NCBI GenBank assembly: GCA_032622095.1
Contig: CP136066.1
Location: 115,281,319-115,345,318 of the forward strand
Direction: 5' to 3'
Origin: Siphonodentalium dalli
Taxonomy: Eukaryota > Mollusca > Scaphopoda > Gadilida > Siphonodentaliidae
Length of the DNA stretch: 64,000 bases
Below the pieces are notes generated by a model. It saw nothing but the letters and a program-made list of their open reading frames with translations, did not search any database and was not told the DNA's origin. Below are positions 23,656 to 35,050 of this stretch, one piece after another (the first letter of the stretch is position 1; each line of letters begins with the position of its first letter). The position numbers and the translations under genes are program-made.

Positions 23656-24762
23656 CTAGCAGGTTAGCCCGCCACTGGCGTGCTTGGTCAGAAACATGAA
23701 ACATGACAATGTTTTATGTTTTGTTTGTGTTTTTCAATGAGTTAATATTGGGTTTTTCAATATTTTACCCGATTTGACCTTGAATTGATCATTTTCAAGA
23801 TCAAGGTCGTATCGGGGTCACAATATATAATTTGTGGGTACCCGTTTGAAGGTTAAGACTGACCCGATGAAAAATTCCCCCGTTCCTATGAACGACAGAC
23901 ATAAGAATGTTTCACACAATGCGACGTCGACGATCCCCGTGTGTTTTTACACTTATATACGAAGTTTGAGCTCACCTAGGGCGGAAAAACTTACCCGATC
24001 CGCGTTCTTAGGAACACAACACGCTCCGCGTTCTTATGAACACAACACGCTCATGTCTATACACGCCCAGACCCAGAAGAGGTATGATTTTTTTAACCTG
24101 CCCGTGGCCATTGAGCAGCCCCTGACAGAGGTTGTCCATCCTTACGAGATGGTCAATAGTCCCCGCAAAGTTAATCTCGTCGTGAACCCCAGCCTCGCAA
24201 AGAGCGGACAGTCAATTAATCCCGTCGTGAACGCCATCACCAACGCGACGTAATTTTGTTTGGTGTCATGTGTTGCGTTCTAAAAATAGGAAAGCACTTG
24301 TTCCCGTATACGTTTGCGTAAATACGAAATTGTGAGTGTTGGTTTGTAACCGGGATTTCGGAGAAGCATTATGCCTATAACTACCCCCTAAGCCCTGACC
24401 TAAGTGTCATACATACTATAACAATGATGTTGTAAGAGTACTATGGCATCCAATAAATCTCCCCGCAAAGGAAACCACTCAATGTTCCCGCATATCTCTC
24501 TGCAGATGCTAATAACGTTGAATGGTAAACAGACGCTCTTTATAGCGATGCGTCAAAAACAAACACTCATTAAATAATCACTTGATTAACCCACGCCGTG
24601 CCTTTGCGGTGATTTGGGAGTGGATAAAGGGTGCTCTGAGCTTCTCCAAAACGCGACCACGGCGGTGTCGGTGGGATTTTACACTTACATAGGAAGTTTG
24701 AGCACAATCGAGCCAGCCGTTTTCGATTCTATAAAGTACATATATATATATATATATATATA
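23656..24762 (-). mobile_element. Helitron-like region ending in (TA)n
   Basis: CTAG at 23656-23659 with the GCCAGTGGCGGGC variant 3' hairpin. The 5' terminus is not clear; the segment runs into a (TA)n tract at 24741-24762 where the next unit's CTAG begins. An open frame at 23834-24253 has no recognisable domain and is not reported as a gene. Confidence 0.6.
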
Positions 24763-25383
24763 CTAGAAGGTGACCCGACTTCGTCCGGGCTTTGACCTTG
24801 AATTGTACATTTTGAAGGTCAAGGTCAAGTGGGGTCACGATTTGACCAGTCCAAAAACACAGCCCGGACAAAAGTACCCGACAAACGTGCCCGTCGAAAT
24901 CCATCCGGTTTTACCCGATTTGACCTTGAATTGATCATTTTGAAGGTCAAGGTCTGGTCGGGGTCACGATTGGACCCGTCCAAAACAATCGGTGAACAAA
25001 AGTAACCCCACGTATCAAATTTCGTCGAAATGCCATCAAAATTGGCGATTTGACCTTGAAGTTACCCGATTTCAAGGTCAATGTCACGTCGCACGGGCAA
25101 ATGAATATGCTTATGAGACTCGCCATAAGAAAGTACCCCAACATACCAAGTTTCATCGAAATCCCGTGATATTCGGGCGTTTGACCTTGAAATGACCCGA
25201 TTTCAAGGTCAAGGTCACGTCGCACGGGCAAATCAATAGGCCTATGTTAACCCCCGGCCGAAAATACCCCCACGTACCAAGTTTCATCGAAATCGGGTCG
25301 GTCGTTTTTGAGTTCATCGATTACACACACACACACAGACAGATACACACACACACACACACAGATCTTTCAAAATATATAAT

Positions 25384-25386
<3 letters not shown>
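24763..25386 (-). mobile_element. Helitron-like non-autonomous element
   Basis: CTAG at 24763-24766 next to the CCCGGACGAAGTCGGG hairpin; the 5' end TCTATTATATATTTTGAAAG is at 25386-25367. Repeated AAGGTCAAGGTCA words in direct and inverted form fill the interior. A CA-rich patch sits next to the 5' end. Confidence 0.75.
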
Positions 25387-25427
<41 letters not shown>

Positions 25428-25449
25428 GGAAGTCTCAAAATATATAGTA
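25387..25449 (-). mobile_element. (AT)n plus Helitron 5'-end remnant
   Basis: About 40 bp of (AT)n, then the reverse complement of TACTATATATTTTGAGACTT. This is a leftover 5' terminus of a different subfamily, cut off by the next CTAG at 25450. Confidence 0.65.
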
Positions 25450-26176
25450 CTAGAAGGTGACCCGACTTCGTCCGGGCTTTGACCTTGAATTGTCTATTTT
25501 GAAGGCCAAGGTCAAGTGGGGTCACGATTTGACCCGTCCAAAACACAGTGCCCGAACAAAAGTACCCGACAAAAGTACCCGTCGAAATCCATCCCGATTT
25601 GATTTCCACTGAAGTATATAAACGCGCCTCAAGTTTCAACGTAAAGATAAATTACCATCGGTGCCCGAGATATCGCCAAGACGTCTGAAACAGTCAAATG
25701 CATCGGCCGGGTAAGAGTTAACGTGATCTAACTGTATGACCTCTAACGACGTCATAGAAGTTACGCATTGTTTTTACCCTGATAGAAGATCGTACCACTT
25801 CTTCTTAATAATTGAGGCAGATAACTAAAACGGATACATACATATTATATATCGTTGGAAAGAGGAAACACGAAAGATTCTCATAGTGTCATTATTATGA
25901 CTGGCATGTTATTATTCGCGCTGTTTCGAATCGATTTGTAAGCACCGAACTGAAATATATTAGCGCAAAACGGCGTAAAAACAGATTTGACCTCGGCACG
26001 TGAAAAGTTGACCTCGCACGGACAAATTAATAGGCCTATGTTAGTCCTGACCCGAAAATACCCCCACATACCAAGTTTCATCGAAATTGGCTCAGCTGTA
26101 TTTGAGTCCATCGATTACTGACAGACAGACAGATAGATACACACACACACACAGATCTTTCAAAATATATAATAGA
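25450..26176 (-). mobile_element. Helitron-like element, ~725-bp subfamily
   Basis: CTAG at 25450-25453; 5' end TCTATTATATATTTTGAAAG at 26176-26157. It has the same length class and the same interior landmarks (CGGCACGTGAAAAGTTGA, ATATTAGCGCAAAACGGCGT) as the plus-strand copies at 52940-55662. It is an inverted relative about 27 kb away. Confidence 0.8.
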
Positions 26177-26690
26177 CTAGCCGATGAGCCCGACGTTGTC
26201 CGGGCTATTCAAAAACCAAATTTCAAGTCGATAGCTCTACCCGTTTCCGAGATCTGGTCTGCACATGCGCGAAGCTGGCGTCGCACGGGCTCGGCGACCC
26301 GATAAAATTCGTATCCGGGGCAAGATACATTCACATACCAAATTTCAAGTCGATAGCTCCACCCGTTTCCGAGATCTCGTCTGCGCATGCGCGAAGCTGG
26401 TGTCGCACGGGCTCGGCGACCCGATAAAATTCGCATCCGGGGCAAGATACATTCACATAGCAAATTTGAAGTCGATAGCTCCACCCGTTTCCGAGATCTC
26501 GTCTGCGCATGCGCTGCACGGGCGCCGCACGGGCTCGCCAATACGACAACGTTCACCGCCCGGTCAAACTACACACACGTACCAAGTTTCGTCCCGATCG
26601 GTCGAGAATCGTAGATTTGTATCAATGACAGACAGACAGACAAACAAACAAACAAACAAACAAACAGAGGTCTTCAAAATATATATGAGA
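26177..26690 (-). mobile_element. Helitron-like element with 122-bp internal repeats
   Basis: CTAG at 26177-26180 with an AGCCCGGACAACGTCGGGCT hairpin. It contains three 122-bp tandem units (starting 26216, 26338 and 26460), each with the GCGCATGCGC palindrome. A GACA/CAAA simple repeat follows, then the 5' end (TCTCATATATATTTTGAAGA). It is the inverted counterpart of 53639-54204. Confidence 0.8.
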
Positions 26691-28004
26691 CTAGCAGGTT
26701 AGCCCGCCACCGGCGGCGTTTGTCTGAAACATGACAATATTTTAATTATTTTGTTGGTCAGAAACATAATTTCAAGTCGATAGCTCCACCAGTTTCCGAG
26801 ATCTGGTCTGCGCATGCGCGAAGCTTGCGTCGCACGGGCTCGGCGACCCGATAAAATTTGTATCCGGGGCAAGATACATTCACATAGCAAATTTCAAGTC
26901 GATAGCTCCACCCGTATCCGAGATCTCGTCTGCGCATGCGCTGCACGGGCGTCTCACGGGCTCGCGACCCGATAAAATTCGTACCCGGGGCAAGATACAT
27001 TCACATACCAAATTTCAAGTCGATAGCTCCACCCGTTTCCGATATCTCGTCTGCGCATGCGCGAAGCTGGCGTCGCACGGGCTCGGCGACCCGATAAAAT
27101 TTGTATCTGGGGCAAGATACATTCACATAGCAAATTTCAAGTCGATAGCTCCACCCGTTTCCGAGATAACGCATTCTTTGTTTTTCAATGAGTTAATTCA
27201 TGGTACCCGTCCTCCCCGTCCTAAACTTCAGAGCGGACAGTCAATTAATCCCGTCGTGAAATCCCTCTGCGAGCTCTTAGATCAATTCTGCCTTTTTAGT
27301 CGAGATAATTGCATTTCGTCCGCATTTAGTAAAATGACGGTTTAACCCCTACCAACAACCCGTTTCTAAGGTAAAAACAGTCGCATAGCAACCGTTGCCA
27401 TGGAAAGTATTTTCGTGATTGCCCCCATATCTGAAATTAATACGTGGGACCTAATATACAAATGTGCCAAGTTTTATGCTTTTATGACAATGTCCGCATT
27501 TGTTACACAAAAAAATATACCTAAAAAAATCGCACGGTGATTCCGTCACGCCCGTTGTGTGATTCCGTCACGGCGAACAAACCGAGTTAGCTAGTAATAT
27601 ACACATAAGTGTGTGACAATGCGGCTTTGTTCTGCAACTATAATGTATCTACTTTACTAATTGGGAACTTTTTCCAGGTCAGCTTGGCTGAATGAGCAGG
27701 GTTCATCAATAGTACGGACCTACCCTCATATTGATGGCACTTTTTTGGTGATTCCGTCACGGACACAATTTGACCCAGAGTGAGATGATACTTAAATACA
27801 CATATAGTTGTATATAATCAAACAACTTTGTATAGTATGTACAATGTTTTTTTATTTTAAGCGGTACCCTACTGGTCATAATTTTAGATTTTATAGGCCA
27901 CAGAAAAGTGAAATTCCGTAAAATTTCGTGATTCCGTCACGGTGGAATTCATATATATATATATATATTTATTTATATACGGAAGTCTGAAAATATATAG
28001 TAGA
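26691..28004 (-). mobile_element. Helitron-like region with 122-bp repeats and GTGATTCCGTCACGG motifs
   Basis: CTAG at 26691-26694 beside a CCGCCACCGGCGG hairpin; 5' end TCTACTATATATTTTCAGAC at 28004-27985. Four more 122-bp units start near 26762, 26886, 27008 and 27128. The motif GTGATTCCGTCAC(G)(G) occurs at 27537, 27559, 27748 and 27928. It may be a composite of more than one insertion. Confidence 0.65.
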
Positions 28005-29189
28005 CTAGCAGGTTAGCCCGCCACTGGCGTGGTTCGTCTCATGGCTTTGTTCGAAAAAGCAATTGCAACAGCTTCCGAGACACGTGTGCTGCACCTAGGT
28101 GTAAAATTTCGTCGAAATCCGCCAGTTTTACCCGATTTGACCTTGAATTGATCATGTTCAAGGTCAAGGTCAGGTCGGGGTCACAATTTGACTCGTCCAT
28201 GACACTTCCCGCACAAAAGTACCCCTAGGTAGCAAGTTTGAGCTCAATTTGACCCGTCTAAAACACTCCTCGGACAAAAGTACAGAAATCCGCCAGTTTT
28301 ACCCAATTTGACCTTGAATTGACCAGTTTGAAGGTAAATGTCACATCGAGGTCACGATTTGACCCGTCCGTGACACTTTCGGCACAAGTGTACCCATAGG
28401 TAGCAAGTTTGGGCTCAATCGGTTGACCCGTCCCGAGTTGACCATTTTGCTTCCATAGAATTTTTAACAGTGTATCGAAAATAATAACCCTGGGGCCAAA
28501 TATGAAGCAGCTTAGAAAACACAAAGAACAGCTGAACCCCAAAATTTATTAACACATGATTTCGCATTCAAATCGATTTATGTCGATAAAACTCTTATTT
28601 TTCAAAATTTCAAGCTGAGACTTCGTGTGACTGCGTGTAATACTTATATATTCTTAAAATGACACAGTCCAACACGTAATTATGTTTTAGATGGAAGAAA
28701 TTAAATGTTTTCAATGCTAAATTTTAACATAGGATTTCCCATTCAAATCGATTTATGTCGATAAAACTCTTATTTTTCAAAATTTTAAGCTGAGACTTGG
28801 TGTGTATGTGTGTAATACTTACATATTCTTAAAATGACTAAGTCCAACGCGTAATTATGTTTTTGACAAAAGAAATTAGATTTTTTCGATGCTAAATTTC
28901 GAGCGATAACGTTGCGTTGAATTGTAAACAAACGCTCTTTTATAGCGACGCGTCATATACAAACGCTCATTAAATTATCACTTGATTAACCCCCGCCGTG
29001 TTTGCGGTGATTTTATTGATTGGGAGTGGAGACTGAGTGCTCAGAGCTTGTCCAAAATGCGACGTGGACGATCCCCGTGGGTTTTTACCCTTATATACGA
29101 AGTTTGAGCTCGATCCGACCAGTCGTTTTCGATTCTATAAAGTACCCACACACATATATATATACGGAAGTCTCAAAATATATAGTAGA
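28005..29189 (-). mobile_element. Helitron-like region containing a 175-bp tandem duplication
   Basis: CTAG at 28005-28008 with the GCCAGTGGCGGGC hairpin variant; the 5' end TACTATATATTTTGAGACTT lies near 29186. About 28550-28725 is repeated at 28726-28905 (CATTCAAATCGATTTATGTC at 28565 and 28740). Confidence 0.65.
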
Positions 29190-29203
29190 AGAAGAAGAGA
29201 ACA

Positions 29204-29843
29204 CTAGCAGGTTAGCCCTTGCTCTTAGCTCATACCAGATATTTACAATGAACTATTCGGTATGAAATGTGATTGCTATCCCATATTTCTGTTACATTAT
29301 ATACCAATTTACATGGTATGGGTGATTTGTTTTAACAACCCTGTGGTTGCATAGCAACCGTTGCCAAGGATGGTCATGCCATGCGTGTGATCATACCCGA
29401 AAACGATGAGTATGGTCCAATGTATATATGGGCCAAGTTTCCTGTTTGTACAACATCTATCTCAATTTTAGCGCATGGTACTAGCACTGAGATGCATTTC
29501 AGAGAATAATCAGTAATTAATCCAGGGTTTGGTGGAATTTCCCCATGGAAATCCAGTGGTGAAAGAGTTAACGAACCCAAATATGGAAGATGTTTATCAA
29601 CGACACTGCGGATAGGAACGCTCTTTAACTATCTTAACCCCGAAGTGCCGTTTTTGTGACTGAGAGTGGAGAATGGGTGCTGTGAGCTTCCCCAAAACAC
29701 CGCGACGACGCGTCCCGTGGTTTTTTACCATTAGATGGGAAGTTTGGTCTCGATCGGTGCAGCCGTTTTCGAATCTATAAAGGATATACACACATATATA
29801 TATATATATATTTATATACGGAAGTCTCAAAATATATAGTAGA
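29204..29843 (-). mobile_element. Helitron-like element, last of the minus array
   Basis: CTAG at 29204-29207 follows a degraded hairpin; 5' end TCTACTATATATTTTGAGAC at 29843-29824. Between this and the previous unit is a 14-bp GAA-rich filler. Confidence 0.65.
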
Positions 29844-29854
29844 AGATTAGGAAC

Positions 29855-30950
29855 TGACACAAAACATAGCATTTTTACCACCGGCCCGTGGGGATAAATA
29901 ACAGATATGCCATTATATACGAGAACAAGGTTCACAAGTTCAATTTGGGAAAAAACACACCATCTATCGTATTCCTCATAGATTCTTAAAATCTTTCTGC
30001 TCAGTCACGATATATATCATTGTGTCTTATTGGCCATCTTTTGATGCATAATTCGATAGTATCAAACGAAGGGAAGTCGAGATATCGTATCGAAAACTAG
30101 CAAAACCTACCGACAAAAAGCGGTCGTCTGTGTCTCTGCATGTCCGGTAAGTATAGTGATTATACACGAATACCAATTCAATTATTACGATCACAATTTC
30201 GATCTTGCGAATTCCCCGTTCGATAATTATGTCGACTTCGCTCCTAAATTAATATTTCTTTGGCTTCGGGGGTAAAAATATTTGGTTCGAGTCGAGGACA
30301 CCACCCATCAAAGCCCAGAGTGATCAGATATCGGTTTTTGAAGTTTGTTATTTCTCGAGATATGCAATTATTTGTGGCCCAGAAAAACGTCGCCAAACGG
30401 ACGGTCTCGGACAAACTTGCGGATGAAGATGGATAACTCTAAATGGTATTACAAGATACGTTGTTGTTGTTGATTTTGTTGCTGTATCTTGATGATATGG
30501 GGACCGTCTGATCGGATTGAGTACCTTTAAATAGACATCGCCAAGTTATATATCAAACGAAAGAAAATGTTATGCCCTATAACATACACTGGGGCCGTAT
30601 AACATACACTGGGGCATATTTTTTTGACAATTGTTTTTGAATTATTGAATATATTAGGCCGACAGGGAGACCGACGACCCGTTTTACTCCCAAATTTCCA
30701 GTAGATATTGCAAGTTTTCTGTGTCCCGACTTCCCTTCCATATTGTGGAATTATACATCAAAAGAAAGGAAATTTCAAGGCCAATGAGATACACTGAAAT
30801 ATGTTGTGACTGATTTGAAAGATTTTGATAATCTATGAGCAATATGATAGATGGTGTGTTTTTCCCAAAATCTTCACTTGTGAACCTTGTCACTGGTATA
30901 GTATATATTGGTATATATGCTATTTTCCCAATGGGCCTGTGGGCATGATC
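29855..30950. repeat. Large imperfect inverted repeat (~210-270-bp arms)
   Basis: About 29870-30077 matches the reverse complement of about 30728-30945: AACAAGGTTCACAAGTT, GGTGTGTTTTT(C)CC, GATTATCAAAATCTTTC versus GATTCTTAAAATCTTTC, and TTTTGATG(C/T)ATAATT. Similarity weakens but continues inward. A short direct duplication (TATAACATACACTGGGGC) lies at about 30580-30620. It could be a foldback element. No coding content was recognised. Confidence 0.7.
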
Positions 30951-31951
30951 TGTAGTAAAATTCCGATAGGTTTCCCAACACGCCAATCCGAAAGCGAAGT
31001 TTTGTGGAGAGTCTCGAACGTACTCCAGTCATTGGTGTCCGCTATAGATAAATGACCGCCGCATATCAATTCGATCGGTTCAGTCCCGATAATCCGGTGC
31101 TAAGCCGGCGAAATTCCGATAGATTTCCCATCGCGCTAATGAATGCCGCAATCACACGCCGAGCTGTCAGATATAATAGCCGCAGCGTGAATGGAGAAAG
31201 CCGCTAAACTCAGCACCTATCGGGCGCCCGTATATTAGCCTAACAATCTATTAGCGACGTACATCAACCTACGCGAAAACACCAGAATCCTCATTACCCC
31301 CACCAAATATACACTGAATGGTCGAGCCGTGGCAACTATTACCCAAACTTTATCACATAAGATCTGACCGAGTTAATCCGACCGCGACGAAGCCGACGAC
31401 AAAGCATTCATTCGTGTACATTCGCGAAAATAAACCAGTAAACTTGTAAGACAAGTCGCCATTTTGGACAAGCGCGTCACATGACTGGTGTATTGCCGGT
31501 GTAATGATAATCTGGTTGGAAATGATTGCTGGTGTTAGCTGAATGCGCGACTCGGATCGGTACGCCGTGTGTATTGGTGTGTTCCATCGGATGGCGTGAC
31601 TTCGGCTGACAGATCTTTACGTTGTCATTTCTCTAACGGCCTTGGTTGGCTTCGAGCCTCGCTATTTCGCCGATACCGAAGCGCACAGATAATATCTCGT
31701 CAGTCGCTTTGGACAGTAATTCGCTCTCAATGTGCGTGCTATTGTTTTCAGACTGTTATTGTTTGCTCTGATTTTGTGATTTTATGTGTATTTTCTTATT
31801 GACGCCTGTGGATTTAATAGAAAGAAGCTAGACAAGTGCGACCGGCACATCCCTGATCTTCAGTCGCGTGTAAATATATATCAGCTGCGTGTATTGAGCT
31901 TTCCACTATTTTTGGATTTAATATTATGTCGTTGATTCTTCTGTTCTGATT
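30951..31951 (+). promoter_or_regulatory. Upstream region / 5' UTR of the PLC-beta exon (inferred)
   Basis: This is the DNA directly upstream of the PLC-beta start codon. It looks richer in CpG than its surroundings (for example CCGGCGAAATTCCG, CGACGAAGCCGACGAC), which would suit a promoter. A TAAATATATATC word lies at 31871-31882, about 70-80 bp before the ATG. It is only a weak TATA candidate in such an AT-rich genome. The transcription start cannot be placed from sequence alone. Confidence 0.35.
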
Positions 31952-32050
31952 ATGGCTGGAGCTAAGCCCGGTGTGCATATTCTGCAAATCAAGCCAGTTT
32001 CTGTTCCGGAATCTCTTCAGAATGGGAGCAAATTCATCAAGTGGGATGAC
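31952..32050 (+). CDS. PLCB: Phospholipase C beta, first coding exon
   Basis: An ATG at 31952 with a favourable context (A at -3, G at +4) opens 33 codons beginning [16 protein letters not shown] and ending KFIKWDD. The exon stops exactly at GAC|GTAAGT, a consensus splice donor, giving a phase-0 intron. This N-terminus is that of PLC-beta 1/2/3-type enzymes; PLC-beta 4/norpA-type proteins start differently. The family hydrolyses PIP2 to IP3 and diacylglycerol at the plasma membrane downstream of Gq-coupled receptors. The residues here form the start of the N-terminal PH domain. All catalytic (X-Y barrel) and C-terminal regions lie in other exons, which I could not find in the window. The identification rests on one short exon but both sequence and splice site agree. 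Confidence 0.82.
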
Positions 32051-32056
32051 GTAAGT
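32051..32056 (+). other. PLCB: Splice donor GTAAGT of PLC-beta exon 1
   Basis: A perfect consensus 5' splice site directly after the last codon of the exon. Everything to its right up to the next exon would be intron 1. Confidence 0.8.
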
Positions 32057-32560
32057 ATTGTCGTCTGCTTACAGCTGATGTTTGAACGATTATGACAACG
32101 CAAATATATATGTAAACCAATCACTTCTCGCAAAACACCCCCGTGTTATTGACATCGTGTGTATGATATATCACAACAGGCTTCATAATGAGAGTATGTA
32201 AGTGCGAACAACATATCTTCTCGTCCACCCTTCCGCTCAAAAACAGTTTCAAAACTCGTTTGCTGTTATATAAATCAGGGGCGTTGGAACAGGGGTAATG
32301 TGTGTGCTTGTGTGTGTGTGTGTGTGTGGGGTGGGGGGGGGGCTCAATCTTTACGTAGGCCGGTCATCGACTGTCGTCGATAAAATGCAGATGTTTATTT
32401 ACGGAATCGCGAACATATTAATCATTTCCGCTTGATGTAATTTTCCAATTAACTAGTTATATCCTGAGGACAAAATAATATTCATGTATAGGAATTTATT
32501 TGGAAAGTGACATTCCGGATGGTATTCCATTGTCCTTAATAACACTGACGTACAACGATA
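32057..32560. other. Probable intron sequence, microsatellite and G-run
   Basis: I see no second exon. There is a (GT)n tract at about 32299-32327 running into a G-run near 32330-32342. Confidence 0.5.
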
Positions 32561-34716
32561 AGGCCTAACAAAAAAATACGTTTGTTTCCGCTAACGAGCT
32601 GAAAAAAATTAGGGTAGGTAGGTAGGCTTAACTTTTTTTTTTGGTTAACTTTTTTTTTCAGTATCTTTCAAAATAACTGTACCGGTATAATACTTGTCAA
32701 TAACCCAAACTATGCACTTCTAGACCCCAATCATGTTAACCCAGATGACAGAGAAACTATAAACTCCAATTCAATCTTACATATGCTTTAATATTTACAT
32801 ATATACTAGTCTATATACTAATATAGTCTTTGATAATCCTAATATTTCCCATATGGTCTGGCGACAACTGGAGTCAGTCCAGCACCACTGCACTGTTCAC
32901 ATATTGGAGTGACCGTCTGGTACCGATCTCTTAATGATGGCTTCAGAACACCACCTTCTCCTCCACATTCAGTGAAGGATCTACGGTACATGTACATGTA
33001 GGTATTTTTTTAGGACACCTGTTTTTGGGCAACGATATGCCAAAGGCATACTAGTAACCTGAAGGCCTGAGCGGAGGAAGGTTTGGGAGGGGTGAACCCC
33101 CCCCCCCTGCTGATGGTGGGGGTTCTCACCCTGGAAAATTTGTGAAAATCCATTGCATTTAGAGCTAATCTAGGGCAGAGTCAGTATTTTGAATTTTACT
33201 GAGAGGTCAATTTGATCAAGTTTCTCAAACATAACTTTGGAAATTTTTGATACCCCTTTAAAAAAAAAAGTGAGGTATAATGTTTTGCACCTGTCCGTCC
33301 GTGCATCCGTCCATACGTCCGTCCGATGTCTGTTCATGTCATAACTTGAACAGTAGTACTCGGATCTCAATGAAATTAGGTATGGATGTTCACTACTACG
33401 AGGACATTAAATAGAGGGTTCCATCGTTTTGTTCGGATTTTCCATTCTAGAGTGTTTCATCTTTGTTTATCTGGAAATGTTGGCATTTTGGTCTGTCTGG
33501 GGTCTGTTCATGTCGTAACTTCAACAGTTGTGCTGGGATCTCAATGAAAATTGGTATGGATGTTCACTACTATGATGACATTATAAAGAGGGTTGCATCG
33601 TTTTGTTCGAATTTTCCATTCTAGACTTATATATCTTTGTTTATCTGGAAATATTGGCTTTATGGTCCGTCTGGTGTCTGTTCATGTCGTAACTTCAACA
33701 GTTGTGCTGGGATCTCAATGAAATTTGGTACGGATGTTCACTATGAGGACATTCAATAGAGGGTTCCATTGTTCTGTTCCGTTTTTCCATTCTAGAGTTA
33801 TTCATCTTTGTTTACCTGGAAATGTTGGCTTTTTGGTCCATCCGATGTCTGTTCAGGTGATAACTTGAACAGTAATGCTCAGATCTCAATGAAATTTTGT
33901 ATGGATGTTCACCACTATGAGGGCATTTAATGGCACATTCAACTGTTTTGTTTTGGTTTTTTGTTTTATAGTTATTCATCTTTGTTTACATGAAAATGCT
34001 GATTTTTTGGGTCCATCTGTCTGAGTATAGCAATCATAAGTTATAGATATGCCCACATCAGGCGGTATGCGTTAAGAGAGTATGCACCGGACGACATTCG
34101 ATCTCTTGTTTTATATGTATGGATTGGAAATGCTTATAAGATATTGTCAGATATCTTTTGGTTCAATGGACTATGATTATCCTGCTTGAAATGAGACTTT
34201 AATACCATTATCACTCTAATTCATATAATAGGCTATTTTATAAAATTCAAGTGAGACACATACATACTACATGTAGTACAGAAACAATGTCTATTAAGTT
34301 AGTAATTACTATTTATTTCTATGTTAATTTTTCATTTGGTATTATGATATCCCACCTGATAACCAGGTTTATTTGATCAAATTGTTAATGTTCCTGTACT
34401 GTATTTGATTGAAATACTGAAGGCTGAATGATAACAAACCTGAACTCAAACTATTTGAAGTTTTCACAGATGAAAGCTAGATAAAGCCAAACATACTTTA
34501 CAGTACGGTATGATTCCAACTGTTAAACTTAAATCTTTTTGTAAACTTAAATTTCTTATGGCAATATATATAAATATATTAATGTTTTGTATCTTGTTAT
34601 GATATGAATTGGGACCTAAATTAAAAAATTGCAATGGCAATAAAAAGTTTAGGGTCGGGGGTTTAAAATAGGGTCGGTCGGGTTAGTGGAAACAAACGTT
34701 TTTTTTTTAGGCCTAA
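32561..34716. mobile_element. 2.16-kb TIR element, AGGCCTAA family
   Basis: The left end AGGCCTAACAAAAAAATACG continues into TTTGTTTCCGCTAAC. The right end in reverse complement reads AGGCCTAAAAAAAAACG, then TTTGTTTCCACTAAC. These form terminal inverted repeats of about 35 bp. Just inside are GGTAGGTAGG (left) and GGTCGGTCGG (right) motifs. There is no transposase frame, so it is non-autonomous. The interior includes a 174-bp tandem repeat. A second element with the same ends but a different interior lies at 41808-42843. Confidence 0.75.
33290..34020 (+). repeat. 174-bp tandem repeat, four copies
   Basis: The word (T/G)GTCTGTTCA(T/G)GT(C/G) starts at about 33327, 33501, 33675 and 33846 (periods 174, 174 and 171). 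Each unit has TCTCAATGAAA, ATGTTCACTA and TTTCCATTCTAGA words. A partial fifth copy trails off near 34020. Confidence 0.9.
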
Positions 34717-35050
34717 GTGGTTCTACTACATGTATGATGTTGTGCAACCTGCTGTGTTATAGCTGTGATGTTAGTGGGCAAAATGATGCTAATATAGGAA
34801 AACATGCCACAATTGAAAGCAATCCGGACGATTCGAAGAAAAGCCATTGCCTGATTACCTGTGCAAAGCATTATATATACACCACGTAGTTTAAATGGGC
34901 AGCGTTGGAAATTTCAAATCGATCACCATCAAGATGGCTTTTCTGATAGTTTCGCTACAACATACGCACTTATTGTTGAAATATTTTCTACTTGCTGAAA
35001 CAGGCTCCTTTCGGGAGCCTTCATTTAGTATCGGAGGGAACTGCGGCCCT
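34717..35050. other. Intergenic/intronic stretch with a histone-like stem-loop
   Basis: No gene is supported. GGCTCCTTTCGGGAGCC at 35003-35019 can form a 6-bp stem with a 5-nt loop. This resembles, but is one base longer than, the canonical histone mRNA 3' stem-loop. It lies 50 bp before the H2A fragment. Confidence 0.4.

Noticed and set aside
23834-24253. 139-residue plus-strand open frame
   Set aside because: It lies inside a Helitron-like region with repeated AT-rich and hairpin words, and no known domain or splice signal is visible.
21956-25386. RTE-type LINE 3' ends as the explanation for the ACCAAGTTTCATCGAAAT repeats
   Set aside because: The CTAG ends, the hairpin just before them and the TC starts fit Helitrons better, and no target duplications are seen.
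26209-27000. Long open frames on both strands with repeated RRRDLGNGWSYRLE-type peptides
   Set aside because: They come from 122-bp repeat units read in shifting frames; 122 is not a multiple of three and both strands are open, so composition explains them.
33170-33370. Short minus-strand frame over the 174-bp tandem repeat
   Set aside because: Its open length follows the repeat; there is no recognisable domain.
35003-35019. Functional histone mRNA 3' stem-loop
   Set aside because: It has a five-base loop instead of four, lacks the usual ACCA-type flank, and lies upstream rather than downstream of the H2A fragment. Kept only as an observation.
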